Source: Virgibacillus chiguensis (lineage in GTDB: Bacteria; Bacillota; Bacilli; Bacillales; Amphibacillaceae). From it: a DNA stretch of 64,000 bases. The notes beneath the pieces are model-generated. The model was not told the origin of the DNA. It saw only the letters and a program-made list of their open reading frames with translations, and searched no databases. Below, piece by piece: positions 28,720-38,091 of this stretch. Where the stretch lies: assembly GCF_900129865.1 (NCBI RefSeq), contig NZ_FQXD01000006.1, positions 124,001 through 188,000 on the forward strand, read 5' to 3'. A program made the position numbers and the translations under genes. Each line of letters opens with the position of its first letter. Position 1 is the first letter of the stretch.

Positions 28720-31230
28720 TTACTTCCCGTGGCAATTTTTATATTTTTTTCCACTACCACATGGGCATGGATCATTTCGACCTACGTTGTTCTGTTTGAC
28801 AAATGGTTTACGTGTTTTTTTCTTTTCTTCTTGATCGCCAGAAACAGCTTGCGTATTTTTCACAACTTCCTGACGTTGAAGGTTATCACGAATTTGGGCT
28901 TTCATGATATACTTCGCTACTTCCTCTTCAATACTTTGAATCATCGACTCAAACATAGCGAAGCCCTCTAGTTGATATTCCCGAAGTGGATCGTTTTGAC
29001 CGTATGCACGTAAATGAATTCCCTGGCGTAACTGATCCATTTGATCAATATGGTCCATCCATTTAGTATCAACAGTACGAAGGAGAATCACTTTTTCAAA
29101 CTCTCGCATTTGTTCTTCCGTTAATTCTTGTTCTTTTTCGTCATAACGAGCTTTTACTTTTTCCATAATCCATTCGGTTATTTCTTCTTGATCTTTTCCT
29201 TTGAGATCATCTTCTGATATGTCATTAGGTTCAAGCAAGTTACCTGTTACATAATCTACAATTGCTTTATAATCCCACTTATCTTCATCATCGTCTTGAG
29301 TATGTGTTGTAACAACACGTTCCAATGCAGACACAATCATATTTTCAATAATTTCGCGTAAATTGCCATCTGCATCAATCACTTCAAAACGCTGTTTATA
29401 AATAATTTCGCGTTGTTCACGTAAAACATCGTCGTAGGAAAGAACCGTCTTACGCGCATCAAAGTTATTTCCTTCCACCCGTTTTTGTGCTGATTCTACT
29501 GCACGAGAAACCATTTTACTTTCAATTGGTTGCGAATCTTCCATTCCTAAGCGCTCCATCATGGCGCGGAGGTTATCAGACCCAAATCGACGCATCAATT
29601 CATCTTCCATGGAAAGGTAAAATTGCGATACACCTGGATCTCCTTGACGTCCAGAACGTCCACGTAGCTGATTATCAATACGCCTAGATTCATGACGTTC
29701 CGTTCCTATTACAGCAAGTCCACCTAATTCCACAACGCCTTCGCCTAATTTAATATCTGTTCCTCGACCAGCCATGTTCGTTGCAATAGTAACGGCACCA
29801 CGCTGCCCAGCATTTTCAATGATTTCTGCTTCACGAAAGTGATTCTTTGCATTCAACACTTCATGTTTAATGCCCGCTTTTTTTAGCATCTTGGAAATGA
29901 GTTCGGAAGTTTCGACGGCAACCGTACCGACGAGAACGGGTTGGCCTTTTTGGTGGCGTTCTTTAATATCTTCAACAACAGCACGAAATTTTCCTTCCAT
30001 GGTCTTATAAATTAAATCAGGCTTATCATCTCGAATAATAGGCTTGTTTGTCGGGATGGCAATAACATCCATATTGTATATATTTCTAAACTCTTCTTCT
30101 TCCGTCTTAGCTGTACCTGTCATTCCGGCAAGTTTATTATACATACGGAAAAAGTTTTGAAACGTAATCGATGCCAATGTCATACTTTCATTTTGAATTT
30201 GTAACCCTTCTTTTGCTTCTATTGCTTGATGTAATCCGTCACTATAGCGACGACCTTTCATGAGACGACCAGTAAATTGGTCGACAATAACGACTTCCCC
30301 ATCTTCCACAACATAATCATCGTCACGGTGCATCGAGATATGTGCTTTTAAAGCTTGGTTAATATGATGCGTTAAAGAAACATGATTCAAGTCGAATAAA
30401 TTATCGATAGAGAAATAACGTTCTGCTTTGTTAATCCCTTCTTCTGTCAACTGAACGCCTTTCGTTTTCTCATCGTAAGAATAGTCATCTTTTGTTAATG
30501 TCGATACAAATGCATTTGCCTGTTGATATAAACTTGCGGATTTTTTAGCAGAGCCTGATATAATTAATGGCGTTCTTGCTTCATCAATTAAAATAGAGTC
30601 CACCTCGTCAATAATTGCATAATTCAACGGGCGTTGTACCATCTGCTCTTTATACAAAACCATGTTATCACGTAAGTAATCGAAACCATACTCGTTGTTC
30701 GTACCGTACGTAATATCTTGGTTATAAGCCTCTCGTTTTTGTTCTTTTGTAAGTCCATTTCCGTTAAGTCCAACTGTTAAACCGAGAAATTCATAAAGTT
30801 CACCCATCTCTTTTGCGTCACGACTTGCTAAATAATCGTTTACTGTAATTATATGGACGCCTTTTCCAGCTATAGCATTTAAATATGCAGGCATCGTGGA
30901 AGCTAATGTTTTACCTTCCCCTGTTTTCATTTCTGCAATATTTCCTTCATGTAAGGCGATTGCTCCCATTAACTGGGTTTGAAATGGACGCATACCTAAA
31001 ACGCGTTTTGCAGCCTCTCGCACAACTGCATATGCTTCTACTAGCAATTCGTCTAGCGTTTCTCCGTTTTGATATCTTGTTTTAAACTCTTCTGTTTTTT
31101 GTTGTAATTGCTCATCAGATAATTTTTCCATTTCCGGTTCTAACGCTTCAATTTGATCGACAGTTTTTTGAAGTTTTTTCAATTGTCGTTGCGTTCCATC
31201 ACCAAAAATTTTCTGTAATATACTTGCCAT
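28720..31230 (-). CDS. secA: Preprotein translocase ATPase SecA
   Basis: Motor of the general secretion pathway, 836 residues. Nucleotide-binding domain 1 has MKTGEGKTL (Walker A) near residue 100, [19 protein letters not shown] near 207 and the preprotein crosslinking domain after it. NBD2 has [11 protein letters not shown] and [13 protein letters not shown]. The C terminus carries the zinc-binding [14 protein letters not shown] motif that binds SecB-like partners and phospholipids. Length is normal for Gram-positive SecA. It lies between hpf and prfB as in B. subtilis. Confidence 0.98.
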   Translation of the reverse strand: MASILQKIFGDGTQRQLKKLQKTVDQIEALEPEMEKLSDEQLQQKTEEFKTRYQNGETLDELLVEAYAVVREAAKRVLGMRPFQTQLMGAIALHEGNIAEMKTGEGKTLASTMPAYLNAIAGKGVHIITVNDYLASRDAKEMGELYEFLGLTVGLNGNGLTKEQKREAYNQDITYGTNNEYGFDYLRDNMVLYKEQMVQRPLNYAIIDEVDSILIDEARTPLIISGSAKKSASLYQQANAFVSTLTKDDYSYDEKTKGVQLTEEGINKAERYFSIDNLFDLNHVSLTHHINQALKAHISMHRDDDYVVEDGEVVIVDQFTGRLMKGRRYSDGLHQAIEAKEGLQIQNESMTLASITFQNFFRMYNKLAGMTGTAKTEEEEFRNIYNMDVIAIPTNKPIIRDDKPDLIYKTMEGKFRAVVEDIKERHQKGQPVLVGTVAVETSELISKMLKKAGIKHEVLNAKNHFREAEIIENAGQRGAVTIATNMAGRGTDIKLGEGVVELGGLAVIGTERHESRRIDNQLRGRSGRQGDPGVSQFYLSMEDELMRRFGSDNLRAMMERLGMEDSQPIESKMVSRAVESAQKRVEGNNFDARKTVLSYDDVLREQREIIYKQRFEVIDADGNLREIIENMIVSALERVVTTHTQDDDEDKWDYKAIVDYVTGNLLEPNDISEDDLKGKDQEEITEWIMEKVKARYDEKEQELTEEQMREFEKVILLRTVDTKWMDHIDQMDQLRQGIHLRAYGQNDPLREYQLEGFAMFESMIQSIEEEVAKYIMKAQIRDNLQRQEVVKNTQAVSGDQEEKKKTRKPFVKQNNVGRNDPCPCGSGKKYKNCHGK

Positions 31231-31632
31231 TTACGCAGCACCTCAATATTTATCAAAAATAACAAATTTCTTGAATCCCCTATATCTTAACATGTAGCAT
31301 ACGCATTGGATAATTGGAGATGTGTATTGTTAAACTCGTTTTAATATTTTCATCCATCATTTATCATAACACTTTCTAAAGATAGATGACAACTTGTAGC
31401 ATGAAATCACACCTAGCAATGTCTTTCTAAACAAAGTGATTACATCCTAAAACTTGTACACACATAAATGAAAAAAGAACAGGTTAGACGGACATATGCT
31501 TTTTAATTTCTCAACCAATGGAAGATATACATCCATGTCAGAGGCCGTAAATATGTATTTTCATTATTTTAGCACTTCAATTTTTACCAGTTTCATTTAT
31601 GCTTAAACGTTCAGAACTGTTTCGCCCCTCTC

Positions 31633-31698
31633 TTAGAAAAATTTAGCTTGTCGCCAAGTCTTATAGCGGAAGTCGTAGTTTTTCCTATAGTGTTAAAA
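31633..31698 (+). repeat. Short hairpin repeat, best copy (second family)
   Basis: Begins ttagaaaaatttagcttgtc, continues gccaagtcttatagcggaag and ends cctatagtgttaaa. The core pairs as agcttgtcgc / gccaag-type inverted repeats. Degenerate relatives are at 10064-10124 and 48226-48283; partial ones near 4862 and 58563. Confidence 0.45.
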
Positions 31699-31836
31699 AG
31701 CCATGCTAAAGAACGTCACTGTCTTGAAAAAAGTAAGAAAATATGCAAGCATACGATACTACTTTGCTTTAGAGTAAACGTCATCATTCACTAAGAGCTT
31801 ATTCTAAATGCTAGTAATATGCAGCTCAAACCATAC

Positions 31837-31868
31837 AAAAGAGTGGTTCGGGGATGAACCACTCTTTT
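31837..31868 (-). terminator. Terminator after the small coiled-coil ORF
   Basis: Nearly perfect stem aaaagagtggttc / gaaccactctttt with a loop of about six bases; symmetric A/T flanks make it usable in either direction. Confidence 0.75.
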
Positions 31869-31930
31869 CAGAGAGGATAATTGGGGGTTTTGGGAGTTTA
31901 CTTATTGCGAGGAAATTTTTACGGAGAAAT

Positions 31931-32080
31931 TTATCGCTTTCGTTCCATTACTCCCTCCTTGTATGTAGCTAATTGTCGATTTAAAACTGCTACAATTTCC
32001 ACAAGTTGGCTAATCGTTCTCTCATGTTGCTCTATTTTTTGAGTAATATGCTTTAGATAAAGACTTTTGTCACAATCCAA
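31931..32080 (-). CDS. Small coiled-coil protein of unknown function
   Basis: A 49-residue product starting at a TTG (32080) with an excellent aggaggtga site four bases upstream. The sequence (MDCDKSLYLKHITQKIEQHE, then a leucine/isoleucine heptad around TISQLVEIVAVLNRQLATY) predicts one coiled-coil helix with a basic end. The frame continues 21 codons upstream but lacks a ribosome site there. It has its own terminator at 31837-31868. I do not recognise it; B. subtilis has no annotated gene between hpf and secA that I can recall. Confidence 0.6.
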   Translation of the reverse strand: MDCDKSLYLKHITQKIEQHERTISQLVEIVAVLNRQLATYKEGVMERKR

Positions 32081-32405
32081 TGGCTCACCTCCTACCCTTA
32101 CATATTTTATATCACAAAAAGCCTTCATGAAGCGAACAGCCAAAATTAGTTTTTAGGCTTACAAACGACATAATTCTGCAATTTTAGGATAAAATACCCA
32201 GTGAATGAGTGGGTTTCTACCACATTTCACAACATTTTTACAAACATTATTTAAATTTAGTATAATGGACATCAATTTCCGACAAGATTTTTAGTCTGTT
32301 AGTAACACCTTCCTTATTAGCTACGCAGAAAACATACCAACTAAAATCATAGAAGTGTGATAACCAAAACAGCTGTAGGTACAATGTGGTTCTAGATTAT
32401 TTTAA

Positions 32406-32668
32406 GAACAAAGGTGCAAGCGCCCGGTTAGCAACGTAAAGAGTGGAACGAATCAACGAAAGTTTTAGGAATCACGCTCCTGCAACAGGAGTATGCGGGC
32501 GCCCTCCGGCAAGTCCGTCTTTAGTTGGCCTTCCTATTTAGAACGAACCGATGATGACTTAGCTTAAGGCAATGTAGTGAAGTCGCCTAGTTGCTGGCGC
32601 TGGAGCCGGACGTGGCTATAAAACTTAGTTAGTTTATCCACAGCTGCAAAATTTTATAATTTCTTAGA
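32406..32668 (+). repeat. Dispersed intergenic repeat, copy B
   Basis: Second copy of the element at 2726-2995, same orientation, lying between the small coiled-coil ORF and the hpf terminator. The first 190 bases align with only scattered substitutions and single-base gaps; the last 50 bases are more diverged (ttagttagtttatccacagc in place of the ttatttggttatcacataac of copy A). Confidence 0.85.
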
Positions 32669-32673
32669 CCACT

Positions 32674-32715
32674 AAAAAAGTAAAAGCCAGCTGTCATAAA
32701 ACAACTGGCTTTTAC
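32674..32715 (-). terminator. Terminator after hpf
   Basis: Minus strand: aaaagccagttgt / acagctggctttt stem with one wobble and a 6-base loop, then TACTTTTTT. It directly abuts the end of repeat copy B. Confidence 0.85.
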
Positions 32716-32730
32716 TTTTTATAAAATTTT

Positions 32731-33288
32731 TTATGCGTTTGGTTCAATTAACCCGTACTTTCCATCTTTTCTTCGGTACACAACGTTTGTTTCACCATTT
32801 ACAGCGTTTTCAAAAACGTAGAAAGAATGACCGAGCATATCCATTTGTAACACCGCTTCTTCAGAGTCCATTGGTTTAAGGTCGAATCGTTTTGTTCGCA
32901 CAATTTCTATATCGGAAGACTCTTCTTCTTGCTCTCCATTTAAAGCGTCTTTTTCTAATTCTGCAAAAACATGCTTAGGAGATCCTTTTTGTCTAAACTT
33001 TCTATTTACTTTTGTTTTATGTTTTCTAATTTGCCTTTCAAGTTTATCGACAACTAAATCAATAGCAGCGTAAAGGTCAACATGCTGTACCTCACCGCGC
33101 AATAACAAATTAGTCATCGGAATCGTCACTTCAATCCTTTGTTCATCATTATAGACACTTAAATTCACATGTACATCAGAAGCTAGCGGAGCATCAAAAT
33201 ACCTTTCTAACTTACCTATCTTCTTCTCCACGTAATCACGTATAGCCCCTGTTACCTCAAGATTTTCACCACGTATGTTAAAATTCAT
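32731..33288 (-). CDS. hpf: Long-form ribosome hibernation promoting factor Hpf
   Basis: A 185-residue protein that dimerises 70S ribosomes into inactive 100S particles. The N-terminal S30AE domain (MNFNIRGENLEVTGAIRDYV to about residue 105) binds the decoding channel, and the C-terminal domain (RFDLKPMDSEEAVLQMDMLG, then SFYVFENA) mediates dimerisation; a short acidic linker joins them. The start is fixed by aaaggagg eight bases upstream. In B. subtilis this is YvyD, upstream of secA, under SigB and SigH control; no SigB promoter was identified here. Confidence 0.96.
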   Translation of the reverse strand: MNFNIRGENLEVTGAIRDYVEKKIGKLERYFDAPLASDVHVNLSVYNDEQRIEVTIPMTNLLLRGEVQHVDLYAAIDLVVDKLERQIRKHKTKVNRKFRQKGSPKHVFAELEKDALNGEQEEESSDIEIVRTKRFDLKPMDSEEAVLQMDMLGHSFYVFENAVNGETNVVYRRKDGKYGLIEPNA

Positions 33289-33598
33289 ATCAGTGTCCTC
33301 CTTTCTCCTGCTACTTTCATTATACAACGTTTCCCATTAAATTTCCTGTAAAAACTATTAAAATGTAAAGAAATTGTTACATTAAATCGTTTAAACCTTG
33401 ATACAACTAGGTTTAGTTAATTTACACTAAAAAACAAGTTAAGATAGCACGTATTTTTGGTAAATTTCTATCTTAACATCGGGGAAAATAATCGGGAGGA
33501 AAAAGCACTTTTTTCCTCCGATCTATTTAATAACTTGGCAATCCTTCATCAAGTAATAGAAAATGAACACAATCCCATTGCATAAAATTACACTGCAT
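33289..33598. other. Intergenic region between fliT and hpf
   Basis: 310 bases holding the flagellar operon terminator at 33491-33522 and presumably the hpf promoter. No open frame of interest. Confidence 0.5.
33491..33522 (-). terminator. Terminator of the fliD-fliS-fliT run
   Basis: Stem atcgggaggaaaaa / ttttttcctccgat with a 4-base loop and one G-T wobble. It lies 75 bases past the fliT stop. Confidence 0.75.
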
Positions 33599-33955
33599 TT
33601 ATTTTTTCCGATCTAAATAGATTCCATCTCGTGCTTGTATCGTTTCATATGGATGAATATACTTTCGGTTGGATTGTTTTTGTTTTTTCATTTGGCGCAA
33701 TTCTACTTTCAAATCATCAAACAGTAACAGCATTCCGTGTTCAATTAACTTGTTTAATTGCATAATTTTTTTTGCTGTAGCTTTTTCTTCCTCTGAAAAA
33801 GGCGGTTTTAGTGCATTCATTTGTTCACCACGTTCTTCAATCAAGTCATTTACTTTCGAGATGATCGATTCGCGTTCTTTCGGTTCTATTTCTTGTTGAA
33901 GAAGATCATGTAAATGTTGGGTAGTATCATACAAGGAAGTTAACCGATTCATCAC
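33599..33955 (-). CDS. fliT: FliT-like flagellar export chaperone
   Basis: A 118-residue all-helical, mostly hydrophilic protein encoded directly after fliS, where fliT (YvzA) lies in B. subtilis; FliT-type chaperones escort the cap protein FliD to the export gate. The sequence is not strongly conserved, so the call depends on position, size and helical character. The start overlaps the fliS stop as GTGATGA; either the GTG at 33955 or the ATG at 33952 could be used, with an aaggtg site upstream. Confidence 0.75.
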   Translation of the reverse strand: MMNRLTSLYDTTQHLHDLLQQEIEPKERESIISKVNDLIEERGEQMNALKPPFSEEEKATAKKIMQLNKLIEHGMLLLFDDLKVELRQMKKQKQSNRKYIHPYETIQARDGIYLDRKK

Positions 33956-34353
33956 ACTTGAGCACCTTTAGAGTATTGTTTTTTTCTAGTTTGTAAAATT
34001 ACTTGCTTCCACGTATCCCGAAACTCGATAACAAAGCTAAGTACTTCTTCCAATGCCGCTTTATCATGTTGTGTGTTCGCCTCTGTTAAGCGGTGATGCA
34101 TATATTCATAAAGTGACATAAACTGATTGGAAATATCAACTTCCATATTTAACGTAACCATTAACTCAAGAATGATATTTTGCGCCTTTTGGATATTTTT
34201 ATTTTTAGCTTCAAACTGATCTCCATCTATATCCTTCATCGCTTGTTTAATAAATTTTATGCAACCGTTATAAAGCATTAACGTTAATTCGGAAGGTGAC
34301 GCTGTATTTACTGCGTTATCTCGGTAAACTTGATGTTGCTTATTAAAAGACAT
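33952..34353 (-). CDS. fliS: Flagellin export chaperone FliS
   Basis: A four-helix bundle of 133 residues. Recognised from YRDNAVNTASPSELTLMLYNGCIKFI at the start and FRDTWKQV near the end. FliS binds the C terminus of flagellin to prevent early polymerisation and, in B. subtilis, frees FliW to restrain CsrA. The ATG at 34353 (MSFNKQH) is favoured over a GTG at 34362 by gggagtga spacing. Its main client gene, hag, is not in its usual place in this locus. Confidence 0.94.
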   Translation of the reverse strand: MSFNKQHQVYRDNAVNTASPSELTLMLYNGCIKFIKQAMKDIDGDQFEAKNKNIQKAQNIILELMVTLNMEVDISNQFMSLYEYMHHRLTEANTQHDKAALEEVLSFVIEFRDTWKQVILQTRKKQYSKGAQV

Positions 34354-34374
34354 ATTGCTCACTCACTCCCATCC

Positions 34375-35838
34375 TTACATGCCACCACCGAATTGGGACA
34401 TTAATTGCGCTGACTGTTGATTCATTCTTGAAATTGCTTTTTCCATTGCTGTGAATTGGTTCCAATAACGAGCTTCAGCCTGAGCAATTCGATCTTCAAG
34501 CGATTCCATCCGATCATCCACATCTTTCATTCGTTTCCCCAATGTATAACTTTCTAATGAAGGTGTTAAAATACTACCAGCTTTTTCACTGATTTGCTCT
34601 TTTGTTGTTTCCAGAGAATCTTCTAAACGTTGGATTAGTCCACGTGAATTTCCTTCGTCACTGTTAGTAAATAAATTTTGTACATCAGCAGGGTTTTCCC
34701 GAAGTGCTGTTTTCAGCTCTTTTTCGTTAACTATGAGCTTTCCGCCATCTAAATAGTCTTTGGATGTTTCAATTCCAACCTGTGTCAATGTTGTATATTC
34801 TCCGCCAGTATCTACCTTTTCGTACCAGCTAGAGCGCAGATTAAATAAGCCATTAGAAATTGTCGTGTCTCCTCGTAAAAGCCCACTTTTAGCTCTTTTT
34901 TCCCAAAGTTCAATTTCGTTCTCCGACATATCCTTTTTTTGTTCAGCGGTTAATGGTGGGTAATCACGATGACGCTCCTCTAACTGTGACTTGTGTAGCG
35001 CTTCTACGACTTCATTATACTTATCAACAAATTCCGTTATTCTCTCGTAGGAAGCGTCCACATCATTTGTTACAGTAAGGCTGACGTTTTTACCCTCTGT
35101 CTCTTGCTTAAATTCCAATGTCATTCCATTTATCTTATAGGAATTTGTTTTCGATTCCATGATTAACCCGCTATTATTGTATTCAAACTTCGCATTAGTA
35201 CCGCCTGATTCCTTATCCATATCCATGTGAAGCACGTTAGCTAAAAATGAATTATTATCAAATTGAATTTCTGCACCATCACGGTAATTTCCTGTCCTTG
35301 TCGTTTCCATAATTACTTTTTCCGATTGTTCATCATAAAACATACGTACATTATTATCATCTCGAGATATTTTTTTTAATACGCCCGTTAATGTATCGCC
35401 TTTTTGAATCGTATACGTATATGGTACTTCTTCACCTTTTTCATTTATCGTATTAAAGGCTATTTCATCACCTTCAACTAGCTGTACATCTGATTTTACA
35501 GTATTTGTGCTTACATTAATCGCTGTACTGGCTAATTGATTCACTCTAATTTGATATGTACCATTGGCAACATCCGCATTTGCAGTTGCTGTTACTGCAC
35601 CTTCTTTGGTTGAACTAACATTTTTTGCGTTATAAGCTACACTCTTCCTCATTTCAAACATTAAATCATCTAGCTCTGTTAGCTTGCTGTTGATTTCTCG
35701 AAAAGCATCTCGTTTCCATTCTAATTTCGTGCGGTCTTGCTCTAATTTATTTAATGGTATACGTTCCGCTTTCATTAATTTATCTACCATTGCTTCAATA
35801 TCCATACCGCTTGCTAAGCCACCAACACGCATGACCAT
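34375..35838 (-). CDS. fliD: Flagellar cap protein FliD
   Basis: Filament capping protein of 487 residues that sits at the tip and helps flagellin fold. The N-terminal FliD domain (VGGLASGMDIEAMVDKLMKA) and the C-terminal domain with LFTNSDEGNSRGLIQRLED and closing coiled coil (ARYWNQFTAMEKAISRMNQQ) are evident; the middle variable part is of ordinary size. The start is likely MVMRVGG, after a ggggcgag site. A hairpin at 35907-35924 lies between flaG and fliD. Confidence 0.95.
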   Translation of the reverse strand: MVMRVGGLASGMDIEAMVDKLMKAERIPLNKLEQDRTKLEWKRDAFREINSKLTELDDLMFEMRKSVAYNAKNVSSTKEGAVTATANADVANGTYQIRVNQLASTAINVSTNTVKSDVQLVEGDEIAFNTINEKGEEVPYTYTIQKGDTLTGVLKKISRDDNNVRMFYDEQSEKVIMETTRTGNYRDGAEIQFDNNSFLANVLHMDMDKESGGTNAKFEYNNSGLIMESKTNSYKINGMTLEFKQETEGKNVSLTVTNDVDASYERITEFVDKYNEVVEALHKSQLEERHRDYPPLTAEQKKDMSENEIELWEKRAKSGLLRGDTTISNGLFNLRSSWYEKVDTGGEYTTLTQVGIETSKDYLDGGKLIVNEKELKTALRENPADVQNLFTNSDEGNSRGLIQRLEDSLETTKEQISEKAGSILTPSLESYTLGKRMKDVDDRMESLEDRIAQAEARYWNQFTAMEKAISRMNQQSAQLMSQFGGGM

Positions 35839-35906
35839 TTGTCTCGCCCCTTTACATTGTATTATTCAAATGTTTTTTTAAAGATTCGCTTTTCGCAAAA
35901 CCCTTT

Positions 35907-35924
35907 ATGGCGGAAAACCGCCAT
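35907..35924 (-). terminator. Small hairpin between flaG and fliD
   Basis: Perfect 7-bp GC-rich stem atggcgg / ccgccat with a 4-base loop. On the minus strand there is no T run after it, so partial termination or RNA processing is possible; on the plus strand TATTTT follows. Confidence 0.4.
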
Positions 35925-35986
35925 TATTTTACTTATACTCTAAAATTTTATCCTCTCTCAATAGTACAGAAGCCACTTTAAACGTT

Positions 35987-36346
35987 TTATATTTTCTCAT
36001 CGATTAATATCCCCATATATTCCGCCATATCCGCATACATATCTAGCATTTTTTTCGGCGGTATTTCTTTTATAACTTCATCTGTTAATGGATTGACTAC
36101 TGTCACATAGTATTCATTCAGCTTTTCATGGAATTTAAAACGTAGATCTGTTCGGAGTGGCTCAATAAATTCGTTCAGTTTTTCTACGGCTGTTTTCAGT
36201 TTATCTTTTGTCACGACCATGGACGGACGAATAACATCGGTCCGACTTTGATCGTTATTAATTGCCTCCTTCATCACCTTTTGCCGATCGTTACTCTGTT
36301 CTTGTAACTTAGGATGTGACCCGGTCCCAATGCGCTCTAATCGCAT
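35987..36346 (-). CDS. flaG: Flagellar protein FlaG
   Basis: A 119-residue protein with a disordered N-terminal third and the conserved FlaG domain toward the end (LRFKFHEKLNEYYVTVVNPLTDEVIKEIPPKKMLDMYA). FlaG affects filament length in other bacteria. The ATG at 36346, giving MRLERIGTG, is chosen because gtggag lies nine bases upstream; two earlier in-frame starts lack this. In B. subtilis hag separates csrA from flaG, but here only 140 bases lie between them. Confidence 0.9.
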   Translation of the reverse strand: MRLERIGTGSHPKLQEQSNDRQKVMKEAINNDQSRTDVIRPSMVVTKDKLKTAVEKLNEFIEPLRTDLRFKFHEKLNEYYVTVVNPLTDEVIKEIPPKKMLDMYADMAEYMGILIDEKI

Positions 36347-36486
36347 ATTCATTTGCTCCACAACCTTTTTATTTTTATATCGGATTAACTGTACAATTAT
36401 TTAATCTGTTTAGTAAAAATGCTATTAATGAAGAACTTATAACAATGCGGCAAAATATTTTAGCCTCTGGTTTGTTATGAAAATAT

Positions 36487-36708
36487 CTATGTATTATCTT
36501 TTAAAAGATTCACTATTTCATTTGAAATATTTGCCGCTTTATTGTTTTCATGAGTGATGTCTAAATAGAGTTCTTTACGATAGATATCTACAGAAGTAGG
36601 AGCACTAATGCCGATTTTCACTTGATCGCCTTCCATACCAAGCACTTTTATCTCAATATCTTCACCGATTTGGATTGCCTCATTACGTTTACGAGTTAAT
36701 ACAAGCAT
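36487..36708 (-). CDS. csrA: Carbon storage regulator CsrA
   Basis: A 73-residue RNA-binding translational repressor. The N terminus [20 protein letters not shown] and the [16 protein letters not shown] segment contain the residues that contact GGA motifs. In B. subtilis CsrA represses hag translation and is held by FliW. The gene overlaps no neighbour; fliW ends two bases upstream. The expected target hag is not downstream in this genome. Confidence 0.96.
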   Translation of the reverse strand: MLVLTRKRNEAIQIGEDIEIKVLGMEGDQVKIGISAPTSVDIYRKELYLDITHENNKAANISNEIVNLLKDNT

Positions 36709-36710
36709 AT

Positions 36711-37160
36711 TTATTCTCCCTTCGCCATTAAAGGATCGTTTACAGTAATCGGCTCTCTCGTGTTGTATTGGTTCGTCTTAATTACAAACTGCTTACCACA
36801 CCATTTGTTTGCATTAATAATTATCGGAGCTTGCAAATTAATCGTGCTATCCTTAAAAGGCTTCTTTAGGGTGACAATTGATAATACAACGATATCCGTT
36901 TCGTCTCTCAGTTTTAATGCTTGTACAATACTGTCGTCCAATTCAAATGCATAATTTGTATACATTTGGTAAGGATTCAATACAATAAATGCTATTTCTC
37001 TTTCTTTTGTAGATTGTAATAATTGGAATACAGATTGCTTAGGAAAATCAATTAAAACAAATTCTGTTTCTTGAGGAAATCCTAATATACCAGTTGGAAA
37101 ATGGATAACTCTAGCAGAATCAATGTCCATCTTCCCAAAATATTTTGTCATTATACGCAT
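36711..37160 (-). CDS. fliW: Flagellar assembly factor FliW
   Basis: A 149-residue beta-barrel protein that binds flagellin and CsrA in a partner-switch that matches flagellin synthesis to export. Recognised from [20 protein letters not shown] and [18 protein letters not shown]. An aaggagta site lies nine bases ahead of the ATG. The pair fliW-csrA is conserved across Bacillus. Confidence 0.95.
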   Translation of the reverse strand: MRIMTKYFGKMDIDSARVIHFPTGILGFPQETEFVLIDFPKQSVFQLLQSTKEREIAFIVLNPYQMYTNYAFELDDSIVQALKLRDETDIVVLSIVTLKKPFKDSTINLQAPIIINANKWCGKQFVIKTNQYNTREPITVNDPLMAKGE

Positions 37161-37451
37161 AATCGTACTCCTTCCATTTCTTTAACTAATCTAATAGGTT
37201 GCAAAACATGATGTTTTAATTAAGTTAGATAACCGTACTGTTACACTTGTGTAGTATGGAATATTACTTTTCTTGCAGTACAAATTTACAATATTCTGTA
37301 GCAAAGACAAACCTCATTACATAGTGAATTTCCATTCGTCTAGGTTTCTTCCCCCTATGACCTAAAGCTTTTTCAAAAAAGGGATTTAAGGTGAAGTTAT
37401 TTCCTAATTAGACTTGTTCAGCTTCTATCTTTTCTTCATGAAGTGCGAGTC

Positions 37452-38024
37452 TTATAATACCTTATCTTCAGGATAAACGACTTCAATCTGCAAATCTTGG
37501 TATTGCTTCATTTTGGTCAACACATCTCCAGGTACATAGTGATGCTCAGGTGAATTTGTTTGCACCTTAATATTTGGCTTTTTTGCTTGTACATCTATAT
37601 GAAGTTCTGCTGGTTTATAGTCTATTTTCACTGAAAACGGAGAAGGGATAAAAGCTATTCCTAACCGTTTCATTGGTGTATATGCATTCATTTTTGCTTG
37701 AGATATTAGAGGATTTCCTTTTTGCTCAATCTTCATTAGTTCTGTTCCTTGCTGCGCACGTCTCTCTATCCCCTCTAAAACGGCTTGTTTTCCTTCTCTT
37801 GCAAATTGATCATTTCTTTGGAAAATAGACATTAAATTTGCATCGGCAAATGCCTTTGTTTGATCAATAGTTAACTTACTAGGAGTTGTCCGCATACTCA
37901 CTTCTGCCTTAGGCTGTTGAATTGATATGTCTGCTTTTGGTTGCCGGATTGTTTGTTTTGGTTTCGTTTGTTGCAGTTCAATTTGAGCCATTTGGGATGT
38001 CATTTTCAGTTGAGGAATATTCAT
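37452..38024 (-). CDS. DUF6470 family protein (YviE-like)
   Basis: A 190-residue protein with many glutamines and repeated short beta-like segments at the start (QPKADISIQQPKAEVSM). The second half contains MKRLGIAFIPSPFSVKIDYKPAELHIDVQAKKPNIKV. This is the family found between flgL and fliW in Bacillus flagellar clusters (YviE). Its function is unknown; association with motility rests on its invariant position. No signal peptide or membrane segment is seen. Confidence 0.85.
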   Translation of the reverse strand: MNIPQLKMTSQMAQIELQQTKPKQTIRQPKADISIQQPKAEVSMRTTPSKLTIDQTKAFADANLMSIFQRNDQFAREGKQAVLEGIERRAQQGTELMKIEQKGNPLISQAKMNAYTPMKRLGIAFIPSPFSVKIDYKPAELHIDVQAKKPNIKVQTNSPEHHYVPGDVLTKMKQYQDLQIEVVYPEDKVL

Positions 38025-38091
38025 GCGTCATCGTTCCTTTCGTATTCATGACGGAAACCCTGCCGCCTAACAAAGGGACAGGGTTATGTTA

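Larger units (their letters stand above)
31231..31930. other. Long intergenic region upstream of secA
   Basis: About 700 AT-rich bases with no open frame of note. It contains the best copy of the short hairpin repeat (31633-31698) and a terminator at 31837-31868. The secA promoter must lie here, but no strong consensus was found. Confidence 0.45.
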
